DNA from: a virus
DNA length: 21,000 nt
Virus record (IMG/VR): IMGVR_UViG_3300023172_000243
Location: 1 to 21,000 of that record
Reading direction: 5' to 3' (one strand)
The notes under the pieces were generated by a model, which did no database searches, was not told the DNA's origin, and saw nothing but the letters and a program-made list of their open reading frames with translations. Position 1 is the first letter of the stretch. Every line of letters begins with the position of its first letter. Made by a program: the position numbers and the translations under genes. Below, one piece after another: positions 9,401 to 14,897 of the stretch.

Positions 9401-9455
9401 TGCCTTGTTTCACAACTTCGCTATTACTGAATGCGTTGATCGGATTGTCGGCCAT
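396..9455 (-). CDS. Giant virion structural protein (baseplate/tail associated, gp7 position), apparently frameshifted at its C-terminus
   Basis: This 3019-residue product follows gp6 with a TAATG overlap and an AGGA site five bases before the ATG. It is expected to be a large baseplate-periphery or tail protein of the virion. The N-terminus (LPAFYRTDTNQRFLASTLDP, then DYINQIKYLGG, LNKETVYSWNP, YYWLPSGP) and the RPWEMLGHSEKP region near residue 1136 match, from memory, the large structural proteins next to gene 6 in marine T4-like phages. Visible modules are a cupredoxin-like domain at about 180-294 (H226, C280, H283, M286), a CBM5/12-like motif at about 1653-1680, and seven FG-GAP repeats starting at 2093, 2150, 2220, 2290, 2354, 2416 and 2495. 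DGST occurs eight times. There is no signal peptide or membrane segment. In T4 this slot holds gene 7 (1032 residues); equivalence is inferred from position only. The frame probably continues into bases 1-411 after a one-base shift. Confidence 0.85.
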   Translation of the reverse strand: MADNPINAFSNSEVVKQGTNEYRRTVQHLPAFYRTDTNQRFLASTLDPLVQKGSLERLDGFVGRQDAYTRDVNDRYISATSRDRFAYQLEPAVTYTDRDTTSVNPEDQVKFTGTYDDYINQIKYLGGHVNNHDRLNKETVYSWNPAVDFDKLVNYREYYWLPSGPSAIEIDSVGTGAVAEYTVEALADDGSSGRAYTFSHRENERNPELELWRGNTYKFTMEAQGHPFYIMTEPSKDGIGADGSTSVLYTSGVTNNGAEQGTVTFVVPTSGAPDTLYYQCGNHDGMYGILHIRTVDSSSYINPADDIIGAKNYKLRTLDFTNGMKIKFKNSKVASEYQNKEYYVEGVGDSITLTDTSVLATPESYADNGVPVDKDYITIKRDSLDHNAWSRYNRWFHRSVIETASTVNGTTTVLDEADRAKRPIIEFDSGLSLYNSGTVAKNPVDLFDTTTRDAFSDVSGQFGYFADGTAITDGMRIIFSADTDELVRGKIWVANFVDAGDSTVLSLTLNEDTNGVALDKDTVFVKNGVSNKGKSYYYDAATTTWKTTQQKIKLNQQPLFNMYDNNHVSFDDVTAYPNSSFVGATVLKYGISDTATTDTVLGLKVKYNTINNVGDMVFESDHTSGTFTYQQDNKTVTKSLATGHLHYTTSRTTHNSKSAWIKRQNESKQRVIRTHIVDETEKRLFPIDFYANSASLTDLELSVSVNGIRQSLTTDYTLENGTSNKYIKFVKELKVNDQIRMAGYSNTVKVADRGIYEVPENLATNSLNDTVGEFTYGQILKHVTDIFDKNSVLTGAIPGNTNLRDNPDVRLQGGTIHQHQAPLVPAVFNLIDQEANAINAIDFVNREYEKWYNAFLTKAIGTAYEGVARDRVDEIIESINQGKNSTFPFFFEDMVGWGQNVSTRSYTVAGTSQKDYAIDSQHSVSTLSNRAVYVYLNDVLLNLGSDYTFSTVDDSVNISASLTVGDKIVIKDYADTTGSYIPPTPTKLGMYPKFKPESFTDDTYITSTTVIRRHDGSIIKGYGDERDALILELERRIYNNIKTTYDSTLLDISEVTPSAFYSTDYTLKEINDVMGTDFYSWAGRNNVQYINNTTFTEGSPFTYNYANSTSRVDGKKLPGYWRAIYKYYYDTDSPHTRPWEMLGHSEKPSTWDDTYGPAPYTSGNDILWNAIKTEPGRYGKPNIANYIPVDASGNLLNPLAAGLIDDYNVPGRRQPWKFGDQAPAETAWRRSSSYPFTVVKTLAITKPAKFFSVFFDVSRLSTNVAGNQIYLDTGIRTQLSTAKYHLETSTNNDTGVTTRYQTAGYQVYVVNHLMARNLDPVAFYYDKMKNLDVQLAYKLGGFTDKDNLKVLTDSISPGSTSGSKFIPDENYKILFRTSNPVQSFSYSGVLIEKNTDTTTATDGSTVTYVGGYKVLGYSTTKPYFNFNYPSKSQSANQISVPGSVAVSQYSNYQETVQTIPYGYVFSTVQDVADFLLGYGNWLESQGFKFNRYSKEIKETLNWTNAVREFLFWTTQEWAPGSAITVSPAADGFELDTDNSIVGRLRNLAGDYSILDSGGRKIDIREVSTKRVGKTFDLSIKSEDVGLYNIALNTVQKEHLLLFDNKTVFSDIIYEPFTGFRQQRLKLVGWKTAGWNGDYYAPGFVFDAAEVTYWTSNTDYRIGDSVEYQGKFYVCKVNHNSSDTFDNSNWTVKSEKPAPQLIPNFDYKIAQFNDFYNLESNNFDESQQQLAQRLTGYQSRDYLENLFVNDVSQYKFYQGYIREKGTQAAIDKLLKAKYENSDITLDLYPEWMIRTGVFGNVDSKEAIQITLDEEKVVANPQSIELLDNTAETKTYNRSLAVVKDDLYSKPVEYDASTTFSLLDYSQEGVDRDSAQVYKTAGYPQLNQVQHTAFNISDILNLDIDSLTQNDLFWVANRENKDWDVLRLTNAGIRIQSLTPFENGTRLQIIFTGSHGLSEGTNTSEADYFAISNSEATTLNRVFQVSRVIDHKSIEIDFEGNTDFIPTLEDGSTADSYGIIYKFISVRLGSMDNVNDRINYKEYKDKDDDRQVKLEGDKVFADADSSGLWRVYEKQDPYTELRILSPDTSSANQDFGYRIVARNDGRTAVVSAPGKGQGELHFLFRSSHTAGTEYSVQATATMTDNDDNTSRLGESLSISTDENFVVAGAPYTNTIGTDGSTRQQNAGLVKTYVWEPNTFKYGILSTVTPPTDGSTANENLNFGWAHKISEPGTASARDTSRKYMFVSAPGHLNDTGVVYMYTWGIGADGSTYDTWTKDLQINAPAGGSGQRFGHRLEANDNGDILAVSSLAPGNAGKVEIFVRTSQSNDDSTINSFSHVQTLTGVVSDGSTLNISFGDSIAMSKDGTTLVIGAPGVSATDQPDAGAVYIYKWNRDGSTNTYTLDQTINEPGDVSNANFGSSVSINQSGTRLVIGASKSASPRMMKFDLGETTFDLQDTNIVDLNIGSGASYTATKYNTKFVLDDRLISNYVSSNDDFGRGVCIIDNNVFVGAPQDEGNTGLTDDGSVYAYDLTVFDEYAWKNIATETPLVDVSKLGQVFEFNNKNKQIRDYYDLYDPVKGRILGIADREINVKSPWDPAVYNTGANANTKTPWAENHIGETWWDLSTVKWLWYEQGSQEFKTNNWGDTFPGSSIDVYEWTESTVPPEDWNRISGTQGGQERSISGTANTENYTQIQKYNSRLATFVDYYYFWVRDRATIPEDAVVKRKNTTAYVANAIRNPQNTGIKYYSVTDQNKFIIKGLYDLVNSDIVLNVDIRKTSFDGDAHSVWKLVREGDPDYRPGHQIESRWWDSLCGKNSTGDSVPDAELPLNQKYGNSVRPRQSWYVDRFDALKEIIDYANSVLKKNQLVGRINLSNLDAKEAEPTSASGLWDGQVDTYAELTYLNTADLSGTVNYLVKADETANNYWAIYQWDGMEWSRTRIQTYNTSNYWGYTDWYQVDSNMVHDENTVIDKQVTYEYELDQLDLEVGKHVKVTSADTGGWKLFMKTASGWENVEQRTAQ
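1868..3179 (-). repeat. Seven FG-GAP repeats, predicted beta-propeller in the giant structural protein
   Basis: Repeat units begin FG or LG at residues 2093, 2150, 2220, 2290, 2354, 2416 and 2495, spaced 57 to 79 residues. Most then run through a DG or NDNG turn and a hydrophobic strand ending in a GAP/SAP/GAS turn, for example SAPGKGQG, AGAPYTN, SAPGHLND, IGAPGVS, IGASKSA and VGAPQDEG. Many close with an aromatic strand such as VYMYTW, VYIYKW or VYAYDL. This is the FG-GAP pattern of integrin alpha-chain seven-bladed propellers. The likely role is a binding or rigid structural module on the virion. Confidence 0.75.
4417..4499 (-). other. CBM5/12-like carbohydrate-binding motif in the giant structural protein
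   Basis: Starting at W1653 the protein reads WTSNTDYRIGDSVEYQGKFY, then VCKVNH and, shortly after, NWTV. The order W, Y, GD-x-V, Y-x-G-x-x-Y, H and closing W follows the short three-stranded chitin/cellulose-binding modules of the CBM5/12 (ChtBD3) type found in bacterial chitinases and many phage tail proteins. Sugar binding is inferred from the motif alone. The segment leads into a charged helical stretch, so it may also act as a hinge. Confidence 0.55.
8573..8918 (-). other. Cupredoxin-like domain inside the giant structural protein
   Basis: Residues about 180-294 form a beta-rich segment. It has WRGNTYKF, then GHPFYI (H226), a GVTNNGAEQGTVTFVVP strand pair, and YYQCGNHDGMYG with C280, H283 and M286. 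An early His followed by Cys-x2-His-x2-Met close to the end is the ligand layout of a type-1 copper site; plastocyanin has His, then Cys-x2-His-x4-Met. Copper binding is an inference. A copper-free cupredoxin fold used as a structural or adhesive module is also possible. Confidence 0.65.
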
Positions 9456-12400
9456 TAGTATCCTGCCCCACTACTGCCGGTGCTTGAACCGGAACCTGTT
9501 GTAGTAGAGCCTGATACCGCTGATCCTGTTGTGGTGTTGGTCGTGGCAGTTGATGTTGATGTGACCACAGTGCCAGAGGCGGCCAATTGGTTGGCTCCCA
9601 GTGCTGTGATTATAGACACATCATCAACGGTGGCCCCACTGATGAAAATCTCGTCCGCCGCTGAGTTAATCTGGAACAGAGACCCAAAACCCTGTCCTGA
9701 TTCATTTGGCACTATCACAACTGTGAGCAGGTCGGGTGCCAATTCGTTGTGAACGTATGCGGCTAATTCTGTAAAATAAAAAGTGTCTCCGAAATCCCAA
9801 TTATCAAGAGCAAAGAATTCGTTTATTGCGGCGATGACTCTTGTCTTTATGACAGCGTCTGTGACATTGGTTTTACTGTTCTTGACCACTTTGAAAGTGG
9901 CCTGTAAATTTTCATCAGCACCATTTCCAAATAAAATTTTGTATTTGACTGGATGATACACTATCTGATCCGATAATGATTTCAGTGGATTCAACACGCC
10001 GGAATAGTTGATTCTCAATTGATCGCTAGTAGACACGATAGGTTTTGTTCCGCCGTCCTGTAACCATATTCTAAACAGGTTATCATATGTCCTCTCTAGT
10101 AGGTACACGTCCACAATGTTAGACACACTAGGATCGATCCTTGTTTCTTGTCCGGCGTGATGCTTGTATTGGAAATCAATGGAACTTCTGCCTCTCCTTG
10201 CGTAATAATCTGTTGACGTTGACAGAGTGTTTGTTGTTGAATCATATGTTTTTACAACATCTTCTGATTCATCATAAAAATAAAATAATTGTCCATTTGT
10301 ATAGGTCGAAGTGTTAAGGTTTATATCCGATTCATTTTGTGTCACTACAAAATTAGATGCCGCGTATGGTTTGAATCTTTCTATACTATCGTATGATATG
10401 TACTTTTGGAAAAACACAAATTTAGTCGAGATTGCTGTATCTGGCTCAACGAATATATCAAAAAGTTCTGGATTGTCCACCACACCATCGTCGTCGCTGT
10501 CAAGGAATCCTACTTTGACTTTCCTGTTGTCTTGGAATCCATCATCTTCTGTGACAGTTTCCGTGACTTGCCATGTCAATGGATAGCCAATGCTGTTGCC
10601 AGAGGAAAGCACTGAATTTGTCCTTAGAATTTTCACTGTGTCTTTGACAACTTTTCCTGTCTTGTAATCGTAAATCCTTTCTTCTGTGTCATAATGGAAT
10701 TTGTTTTGGGCCTCTGACTCAAAAATGTAATCCAATTTCCTGTAGGTCACAGTGTATGTGTTTCCGTCATTTGTAAATTTGAACCACCAACTAGCATCGA
10801 GATTAGCACCAGTGGTATCACCGGTGTTTGTCAGACTAAACACAGAACTTGTGCTTAGATTGGTTGTGGTGATCACACGCCACTCTTGATTTTCTACATC
10901 ATATCTCAATCCGAAATTTTCGTATTTTTCGGTCCTATCTATTATATCTGTCTCAAGGCTTGACGAAAACGAAGTAGTGAATGTAGGTATCACTGCATCG
11001 AGCACCGCCCCGTTTGGTACAATGTCATTCAGTGTGATGGGACCTAGGCCACTTGAAAGGTTTCCCTGTCCACTGTTTGATCCATCCCCGACCACGTCGG
11101 TGATCTTTGCCCACGCCCTGTCCTCGGCGTTCTCTGTTCCTGCCGTTACCAGTGCGCCGTTCTTGAACTCTCTTGTGTCAGGAGATGTGAACTTAATCAA
11201 TGCTCCTTCCTTGGCGTATTTCAAATTAGAAGTTGCACTGTCACCTATCGCCAGCGCACCGCCTGAAGTGAAATAGCCGGTGTTGGTGTTCGTGCTCGTT
11301 GTCGATGAATTCCATGTTGCTGTCAGAGAAGACAAACTCTTGGTGTCATACTTGAGATAGTAGAAATGTCTGGAATAGGCCTGCTTCAATTTGGCCTCGA
11401 CTGAGAGATCTATCACAGACTTGATCTCACTCCTGTTGTTGAAAGTGAACGTAAAAGTTGGATTGGTCTCTTCTCTGTAGAGTATTCCGTCCTCCGCAAA
11501 CACAGACACGTTTGAATATGCCCCTGTTGGGTCTAGTATCTCCTTTGCCCTTGATATGCCTGATGCTGATCTGTTTACGGATCTAACCTTGACAATCTCT
11601 TGTGATGCAGACAGTGGAACCACTTGGTAGTCCTCCGCTGTGATCATCCTGTTCTGAGAATAGTAAACTTGTGCCGCTTTCTCCTTGATAGAATCATTGG
11701 ATTCGGTGGCCGCTGAGTTATAGATACTTGCTTTCAAGCTCATAGTCACAGTCAATGTTTGTTGTGATCCATTGGCATCAATGTATGGCACTGCGACCTG
11801 AATATTCTGCATGTCAGATGGCTGAATCGAATACTTGGCGTTATCACTGATCCTGTAGTATGTTCTGAAAGATCCTAAAGGAAGGTTAGAAAAATTTCCA
11901 TCACCGAACACTAAATCTATCGCATCATTATTTTTTGTTACTACGTTGTAAATGTTTCTAATACTTTTCGCCAAAGAATTGTAGATAGCATTATTGCCTG
12001 TAAGTGATGGTACCTTCGTCCAACTCTCGGATATTTGTCCAAACTGGTCTAACTTGTACAACCAAACGTCCGTGTCATTTATATTGTTTGTATCAATGCT
12101 TTTTACATAATTTGTGATAGCAGAATCAACAGAGAAATCCAAGTTCTGCATTGTTCCCTGTTTGAAAAGGAAAAAGAAACCTGTGTTGTTTGAACTATCA
12201 CCCGAACCGTCTGTCCTGTATGAGTAAGTAAAACCTGTTCCAGGCACAGGACTTGATTCATACACGCTGTCCGAGTCATTGATAGTGCTTGGCACAATTT
12301 CAAACGACCTCGATATTCCTCCAATGGTTTTTGCAAATTGGAATATTGGTAGATCTAACTGATTTGAACTTAATGTGTAAATTTCGGTTTTTATTCCACC

Positions 12401-12937
12401 GACCGAATCAGATTCTCTTGGATTGCCAAATAGTTGTCCGGTCTGATTTGCGGCATTTAGAACTGCTGTAAATTGTTCCCTGTAATTAGAATTTGCACTG
12501 TCGTTCCAGATGATTGTGCTGTTTGCTAAATTTGTTCCTGTGCTGTCGTTAACATCTTGTGTTGTAGATATGGCATCAATTTTTAAAAGACCTGTCGCGG
12601 GTTTATTCCTTTTCGCGTTGTAGTTTATCAACCGCGCCAATCTCAGGATTGAATTCCTTCTCTCTGCTGTTTCTAAGAAGTTTTCCCTTGCGTTTAGGTC
12701 TACCCTGAAAGAAAGTGCCTGTGCGATGTAGGCGATAAGATCTATTAAGGCAACGTATTCTGAACTCTCTACGAAATCATTGAAATCATCTGGATAATTT
12801 TCTTGTAGGTACGCCACCATGGTCCTACGTAGCGTCTCGAAATCATAACTTTTGAAATCTGCCTGCTGGAAAGCCTGGTAGATCTTCCTCCAATCCTCGG
12901 CTACTAATAATCTGTTCTGTCTATCTGTTGTGGCCAT
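9455..12937 (-). CDS. 6: gp6, baseplate wedge protein (extended marine form)
   Basis: This 1160-residue protein is the gp6 wedge component, which in T4 dimerises to form the continuous ring linking the baseplate wedges. The N-terminal block (YDFETLRRTMVAYLQENYP, then SSEYVALIDLIAYIAQALSF and NFLETAERRNSILRLARLI, residues about 31-110) is characteristic. A baseplate-J-like segment follows (YYSQNRMITAEDYQVVPLSA). The C-terminal third (KYKILFGNGADENLQATFKV to VVIVPNESGQGFGSLFQI) matches the gp6 ring domain. T4 gp6 is 660 residues, so about 500 are extra, mostly in the middle. That part includes a perfect EF-hand-type loop, DSDDDGVVDNPE, at 813-824. The last 42 or so residues are a Ser/Thr/Gly tail ending at Y1160. 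The gene lies 42 bases after gp25 with a TATAAATA late promoter in the gap, and I see no Shine-Dalgarno before the ATG. It overlaps the giant gene by one base. Confidence 0.92.
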   Translation of the reverse strand: MATTDRQNRLLVAEDWRKIYQAFQQADFKSYDFETLRRTMVAYLQENYPDDFNDFVESSEYVALIDLIAYIAQALSFRVDLNARENFLETAERRNSILRLARLINYNAKRNKPATGLLKIDAISTTQDVNDSTGTNLANSTIIWNDSANSNYREQFTAVLNAANQTGQLFGNPRESDSVGGIKTEIYTLSSNQLDLPIFQFAKTIGGISRSFEIVPSTINDSDSVYESSPVPGTGFTYSYRTDGSGDSSNNTGFFFLFKQGTMQNLDFSVDSAITNYVKSIDTNNINDTDVWLYKLDQFGQISESWTKVPSLTGNNAIYNSLAKSIRNIYNVVTKNNDAIDLVFGDGNFSNLPLGSFRTYYRISDNAKYSIQPSDMQNIQVAVPYIDANGSQQTLTVTMSLKASIYNSAATESNDSIKEKAAQVYYSQNRMITAEDYQVVPLSASQEIVKVRSVNRSASGISRAKEILDPTGAYSNVSVFAEDGILYREETNPTFTFTFNNRSEIKSVIDLSVEAKLKQAYSRHFYYLKYDTKSLSSLTATWNSSTTSTNTNTGYFTSGGALAIGDSATSNLKYAKEGALIKFTSPDTREFKNGALVTAGTENAEDRAWAKITDVVGDGSNSGQGNLSSGLGPITLNDIVPNGAVLDAVIPTFTTSFSSSLETDIIDRTEKYENFGLRYDVENQEWRVITTTNLSTSSVFSLTNTGDTTGANLDASWWFKFTNDGNTYTVTYRKLDYIFESEAQNKFHYDTEERIYDYKTGKVVKDTVKILRTNSVLSSGNSIGYPLTWQVTETVTEDDGFQDNRKVKVGFLDSDDDGVVDNPELFDIFVEPDTAISTKFVFFQKYISYDSIERFKPYAASNFVVTQNESDINLNTSTYTNGQLFYFYDESEDVVKTYDSTTNTLSTSTDYYARRGRSSIDFQYKHHAGQETRIDPSVSNIVDVYLLERTYDNLFRIWLQDGGTKPIVSTSDQLRINYSGVLNPLKSLSDQIVYHPVKYKILFGNGADENLQATFKVVKNSKTNVTDAVIKTRVIAAINEFFALDNWDFGDTFYFTELAAYVHNELAPDLLTVVIVPNESGQGFGSLFQINSAADEIFISGATVDDVSIITALGANQLAASGTVVTSTSTATTNTTTGSAVSGSTTTGSGSSTGSSGAGY

Positions 12938-12951
12938 ACTGTTTGTATGGA

Positions 12952-12959
12952 TATTTATA
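12952..12959 (-). promoter_or_regulatory. T4-type late promoter before gene 6
   Basis: The minus strand reads TATAAATA exactly, in the 42-base gap between gp25 and gp6, 14 bases before the gp6 ATG. This octamer is the -10 element recognised by gp55-programmed RNA polymerase in T4. With T4 spacing the start would be near 12946, leaving a leader of only about 9 bases and no Shine-Dalgarno. gp6 could also be translated from read-through transcripts of the upstream genes. Confidence 0.75.
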
Positions 12960-12979
12960 TATTAAATTAAGTGCGTATA

Positions 12980-13384
12980 TTAAGATAGGCGTAACAGAGA
13001 ATTTTCATCGAAGTTGAATCGTAATTTCTCTGTGATATTGAGTGGCACGTATGTTATTGTGGCCTGTACGGCTATGCCTTTGTCTGCTTCGGTAACTAAT
13101 ATTTCTTCCGTCGATATCCTAGGATCTGAGTTTAAATTTGCAGTGATGTCATCTACTATTGCATCTTTTAACTGTTCTGTGAATGGTTCAAATATTGCAT
13201 CATAGATTATTGTTCCAAATTCTGGATTCTCAACACGTTCGCCCTTCCTGATTGACAATCTGTTTATAAGATCCTGCTTGGCTACTTCGAAGTCATACAA
13301 CTTGAAATTTTGCCTGTCAGCACGTGAACTGAAACCTTTGAAAGTTGGTTGCCTGTTAGATAAATCTCGATTGTTCTCAGCCAT
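12980..13384 (-). CDS. 25: gp25, baseplate wedge protein (gpW/gp25 family)
   Basis: This 134-residue protein is a gp25-family wedge component, matching T4 gp25 (132 residues) in length. gp25 sits in the inner baseplate wedge and provides the first handshake for polymerisation of the contractile sheath. The sequence shows the family layout: KLYDFEVAKQDLINRLSIRK, then NPEFGTIIYDAIFEPF, a helix (TEQLKDAIVDDITANLNSDP), a DPRI turn at the strand entry, and two closing strands (IAVQATITYVPLN, TEKLRFNF). It lies 14 bases after gp5 and 42 before gp6. No clear Shine-Dalgarno is seen, and a TAAATA core lies just before the start. The order gp5, gp25, gp6 fits a wedge/hub assembly operon. Confidence 0.93.
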   Translation of the reverse strand: MAENNRDLSNRQPTFKGFSSRADRQNFKLYDFEVAKQDLINRLSIRKGERVENPEFGTIIYDAIFEPFTEQLKDAIVDDITANLNSDPRISTEEILVTEADKGIAVQATITYVPLNITEKLRFNFDENSLLRLS

Positions 13385-13390
13385 ATACTA

Positions 13391-13398
13391 TATTTACT
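13391..13398 (-). promoter_or_regulatory. Weak late-promoter-like element before gene 25
   Basis: In the 14-base gap between gp5 and gp25 the minus strand reads AGTAAATA, six of eight matches to TATAAATA with the TAAATA core intact. T4 spacing would start transcription at or one base before the gp25 ATG, giving a leaderless message. Short AT-rich matches of this quality arise by chance, so this is only a candidate. Confidence 0.25.
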
Positions 13399-14889
13399 CT
13401 ATGCAATATCGTCCTTTTCTCTGCCACCCACGGGTCGTTCATATGGTTCGTGTGTAATAAAAGCATCCGAATGTTTTTTAGTTTTATAATCTCTTACTGT
13501 GGTTTCAGTTTGTTTTGTTTGTACAACCCCTCGATTGTTGATTGGCTGTTCTGACTTGATGTCAGTCACTTTGACCGGTTGTAGATCAATTTTTTTGTGT
13601 GATGGTTTCAACCATCCAGGACCCCAATTCGACTTAGCCCTTGTTGAGTTAAAATGAACTTGTGAACCTGCTAGGTCAATCCTACCGGACGCACCATGTA
13701 ACTGTGTTCCGTTTGTGAAGGACGTTATACCGTCCCTAGCAAAATTACGAACACTTCCTTTTTGTGATGCATTCAATATTCCAGAATCTCCCATGGCATA
13801 GATGTATTTCTGTGAATTGAGAACGAGATCTTTCTCTGATGTAAACTTTATATTTTCCTTTGCATGGAAATTGATATTCTTGTCAGCATGTAGATTGAAA
13901 TCTCCTTCTGTCCTCATGCTTATTCCCCTGTTAGAATAAAGACTGATTCTACCCGACTTGTCCATTTCAACCCAAGCGTTTCCTGAGCCGTTTGCAATAT
14001 ACACTGTGCCCTCTGTGTCATGTAACAGAATCTGATGTCCTGTAGATGTCCTTATCCTTGTTAATTGATTATGGCCGTTGACATCTCCGTCGTCCATAAC
14101 GAAACTGTGTCCTAGATCTCTGTCAGGCCTTACGGTGGTTCCTGAGATTCCTACGTTCTGCTTACGCGAATCAGATCTGATCGGGCCTGGTGTGTTTATT
14201 CCAAACACCTGACTTGGTGTCTCCCTGTTGGCGGCACTGCTTGTAGTCCCCCTTACATCATCTTGTATCAATCCTTCGGAAAGCAATTGGTCTGCAAGGA
14301 TGTCATTTAGTGGAAGGTCCCATGTGTCTGAATTTGATAGTGTATTTCCTGGCTTATTGAAGTTCCTGTTGAGGTCTCCCGACGGCAAGAAATCCGTGCC
14401 ATAATTGGTTTGTCCTGCCCTAGCAAGATCTCTGGCATTAACAGATCTCTTGGTGCTGGCCAGTCCGGGTATCTGCTGATTTATTTTTGGTTTTTGTATA
14501 CAACCGATCCAATATGCACTATTCTCGTTGTTCTCTCCCTTTGCAAAGATAACCAACACCTCTGTGTCTATGTCAGGCGGTACTGCCCAAAATCCATAAC
14601 TGGTCTGATTCTCCTTGTAAGAATTTGGATCTGTAGTGCTCACCGTCGATAACGGTTTGGACCCATAGAATGGCGAAAGGTAATGACACCATATTACTTG
14701 GGAAGGTGCCGGCGTGTTGGTATTTGAAAGTGCAGGAATGTTTACTCCAAGCCTGCCCATCTTGAGTGGATCCACAACGGCCTTTACCACACCGACGTAT
14801 GGGCCTGGATCATTGTCTACGTATTTCTCGTTGTAACTTTTCTGATTGTCTTGAGTATCTGTGAACCCTCTTGCATCACGGTATGACAT
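13399..14889 (-). CDS. 5: gp5, baseplate central spike protein without lysozyme domain
   Basis: This 496-residue protein is the spike under the tail tube that punctures the cell envelope. Residues about 28-135 are the OB-fold: GPYVGVVKAVVDPLKMGRLG, then YGFWAVPPDIDTEVLVIFAK and AYWIGCIQKP. T4 gp5 (575 residues) carries a lysozyme domain next. Here residues about 136-255 are a linker rich in Asn, Ser and Arg, with no phage-lysozyme-like segment. From about 258 the VgrG/gp5-type beta-helix begins (HSFVMDDGD, HNQLTRIRTSTGHQILLHD) and continues as short strands to about 415 (SLYSNRGISMRTEGDFNLHA). The C-terminal 80 residues are basic and polar. It lies 8 bases after the hub-like gene and 14 before gp25. 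The AGGA before the start is unusually far from the ATG (about 13 bases). Confidence 0.9.
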   Translation of the reverse strand: MSYRDARGFTDTQDNQKSYNEKYVDNDPGPYVGVVKAVVDPLKMGRLGVNIPALSNTNTPAPSQVIWCHYLSPFYGSKPLSTVSTTDPNSYKENQTSYGFWAVPPDIDTEVLVIFAKGENNENSAYWIGCIQKPKINQQIPGLASTKRSVNARDLARAGQTNYGTDFLPSGDLNRNFNKPGNTLSNSDTWDLPLNDILADQLLSEGLIQDDVRGTTSSAANRETPSQVFGINTPGPIRSDSRKQNVGISGTTVRPDRDLGHSFVMDDGDVNGHNQLTRIRTSTGHQILLHDTEGTVYIANGSGNAWVEMDKSGRISLYSNRGISMRTEGDFNLHADKNINFHAKENIKFTSEKDLVLNSQKYIYAMGDSGILNASQKGSVRNFARDGITSFTNGTQLHGASGRIDLAGSQVHFNSTRAKSNWGPGWLKPSHKKIDLQPVKVTDIKSEQPINNRGVVQTKQTETTVRDYKTKKHSDAFITHEPYERPVGGREKDDIA

Positions 14890-14897
14890 ACACTAAT

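Noticed and set aside
12070-12085. TATAAATG on the minus strand inside gp6
   Set aside because: One mismatch to the late octamer, inside coding sequence and not placed before a gene. Expected by chance in AT-rich DNA.
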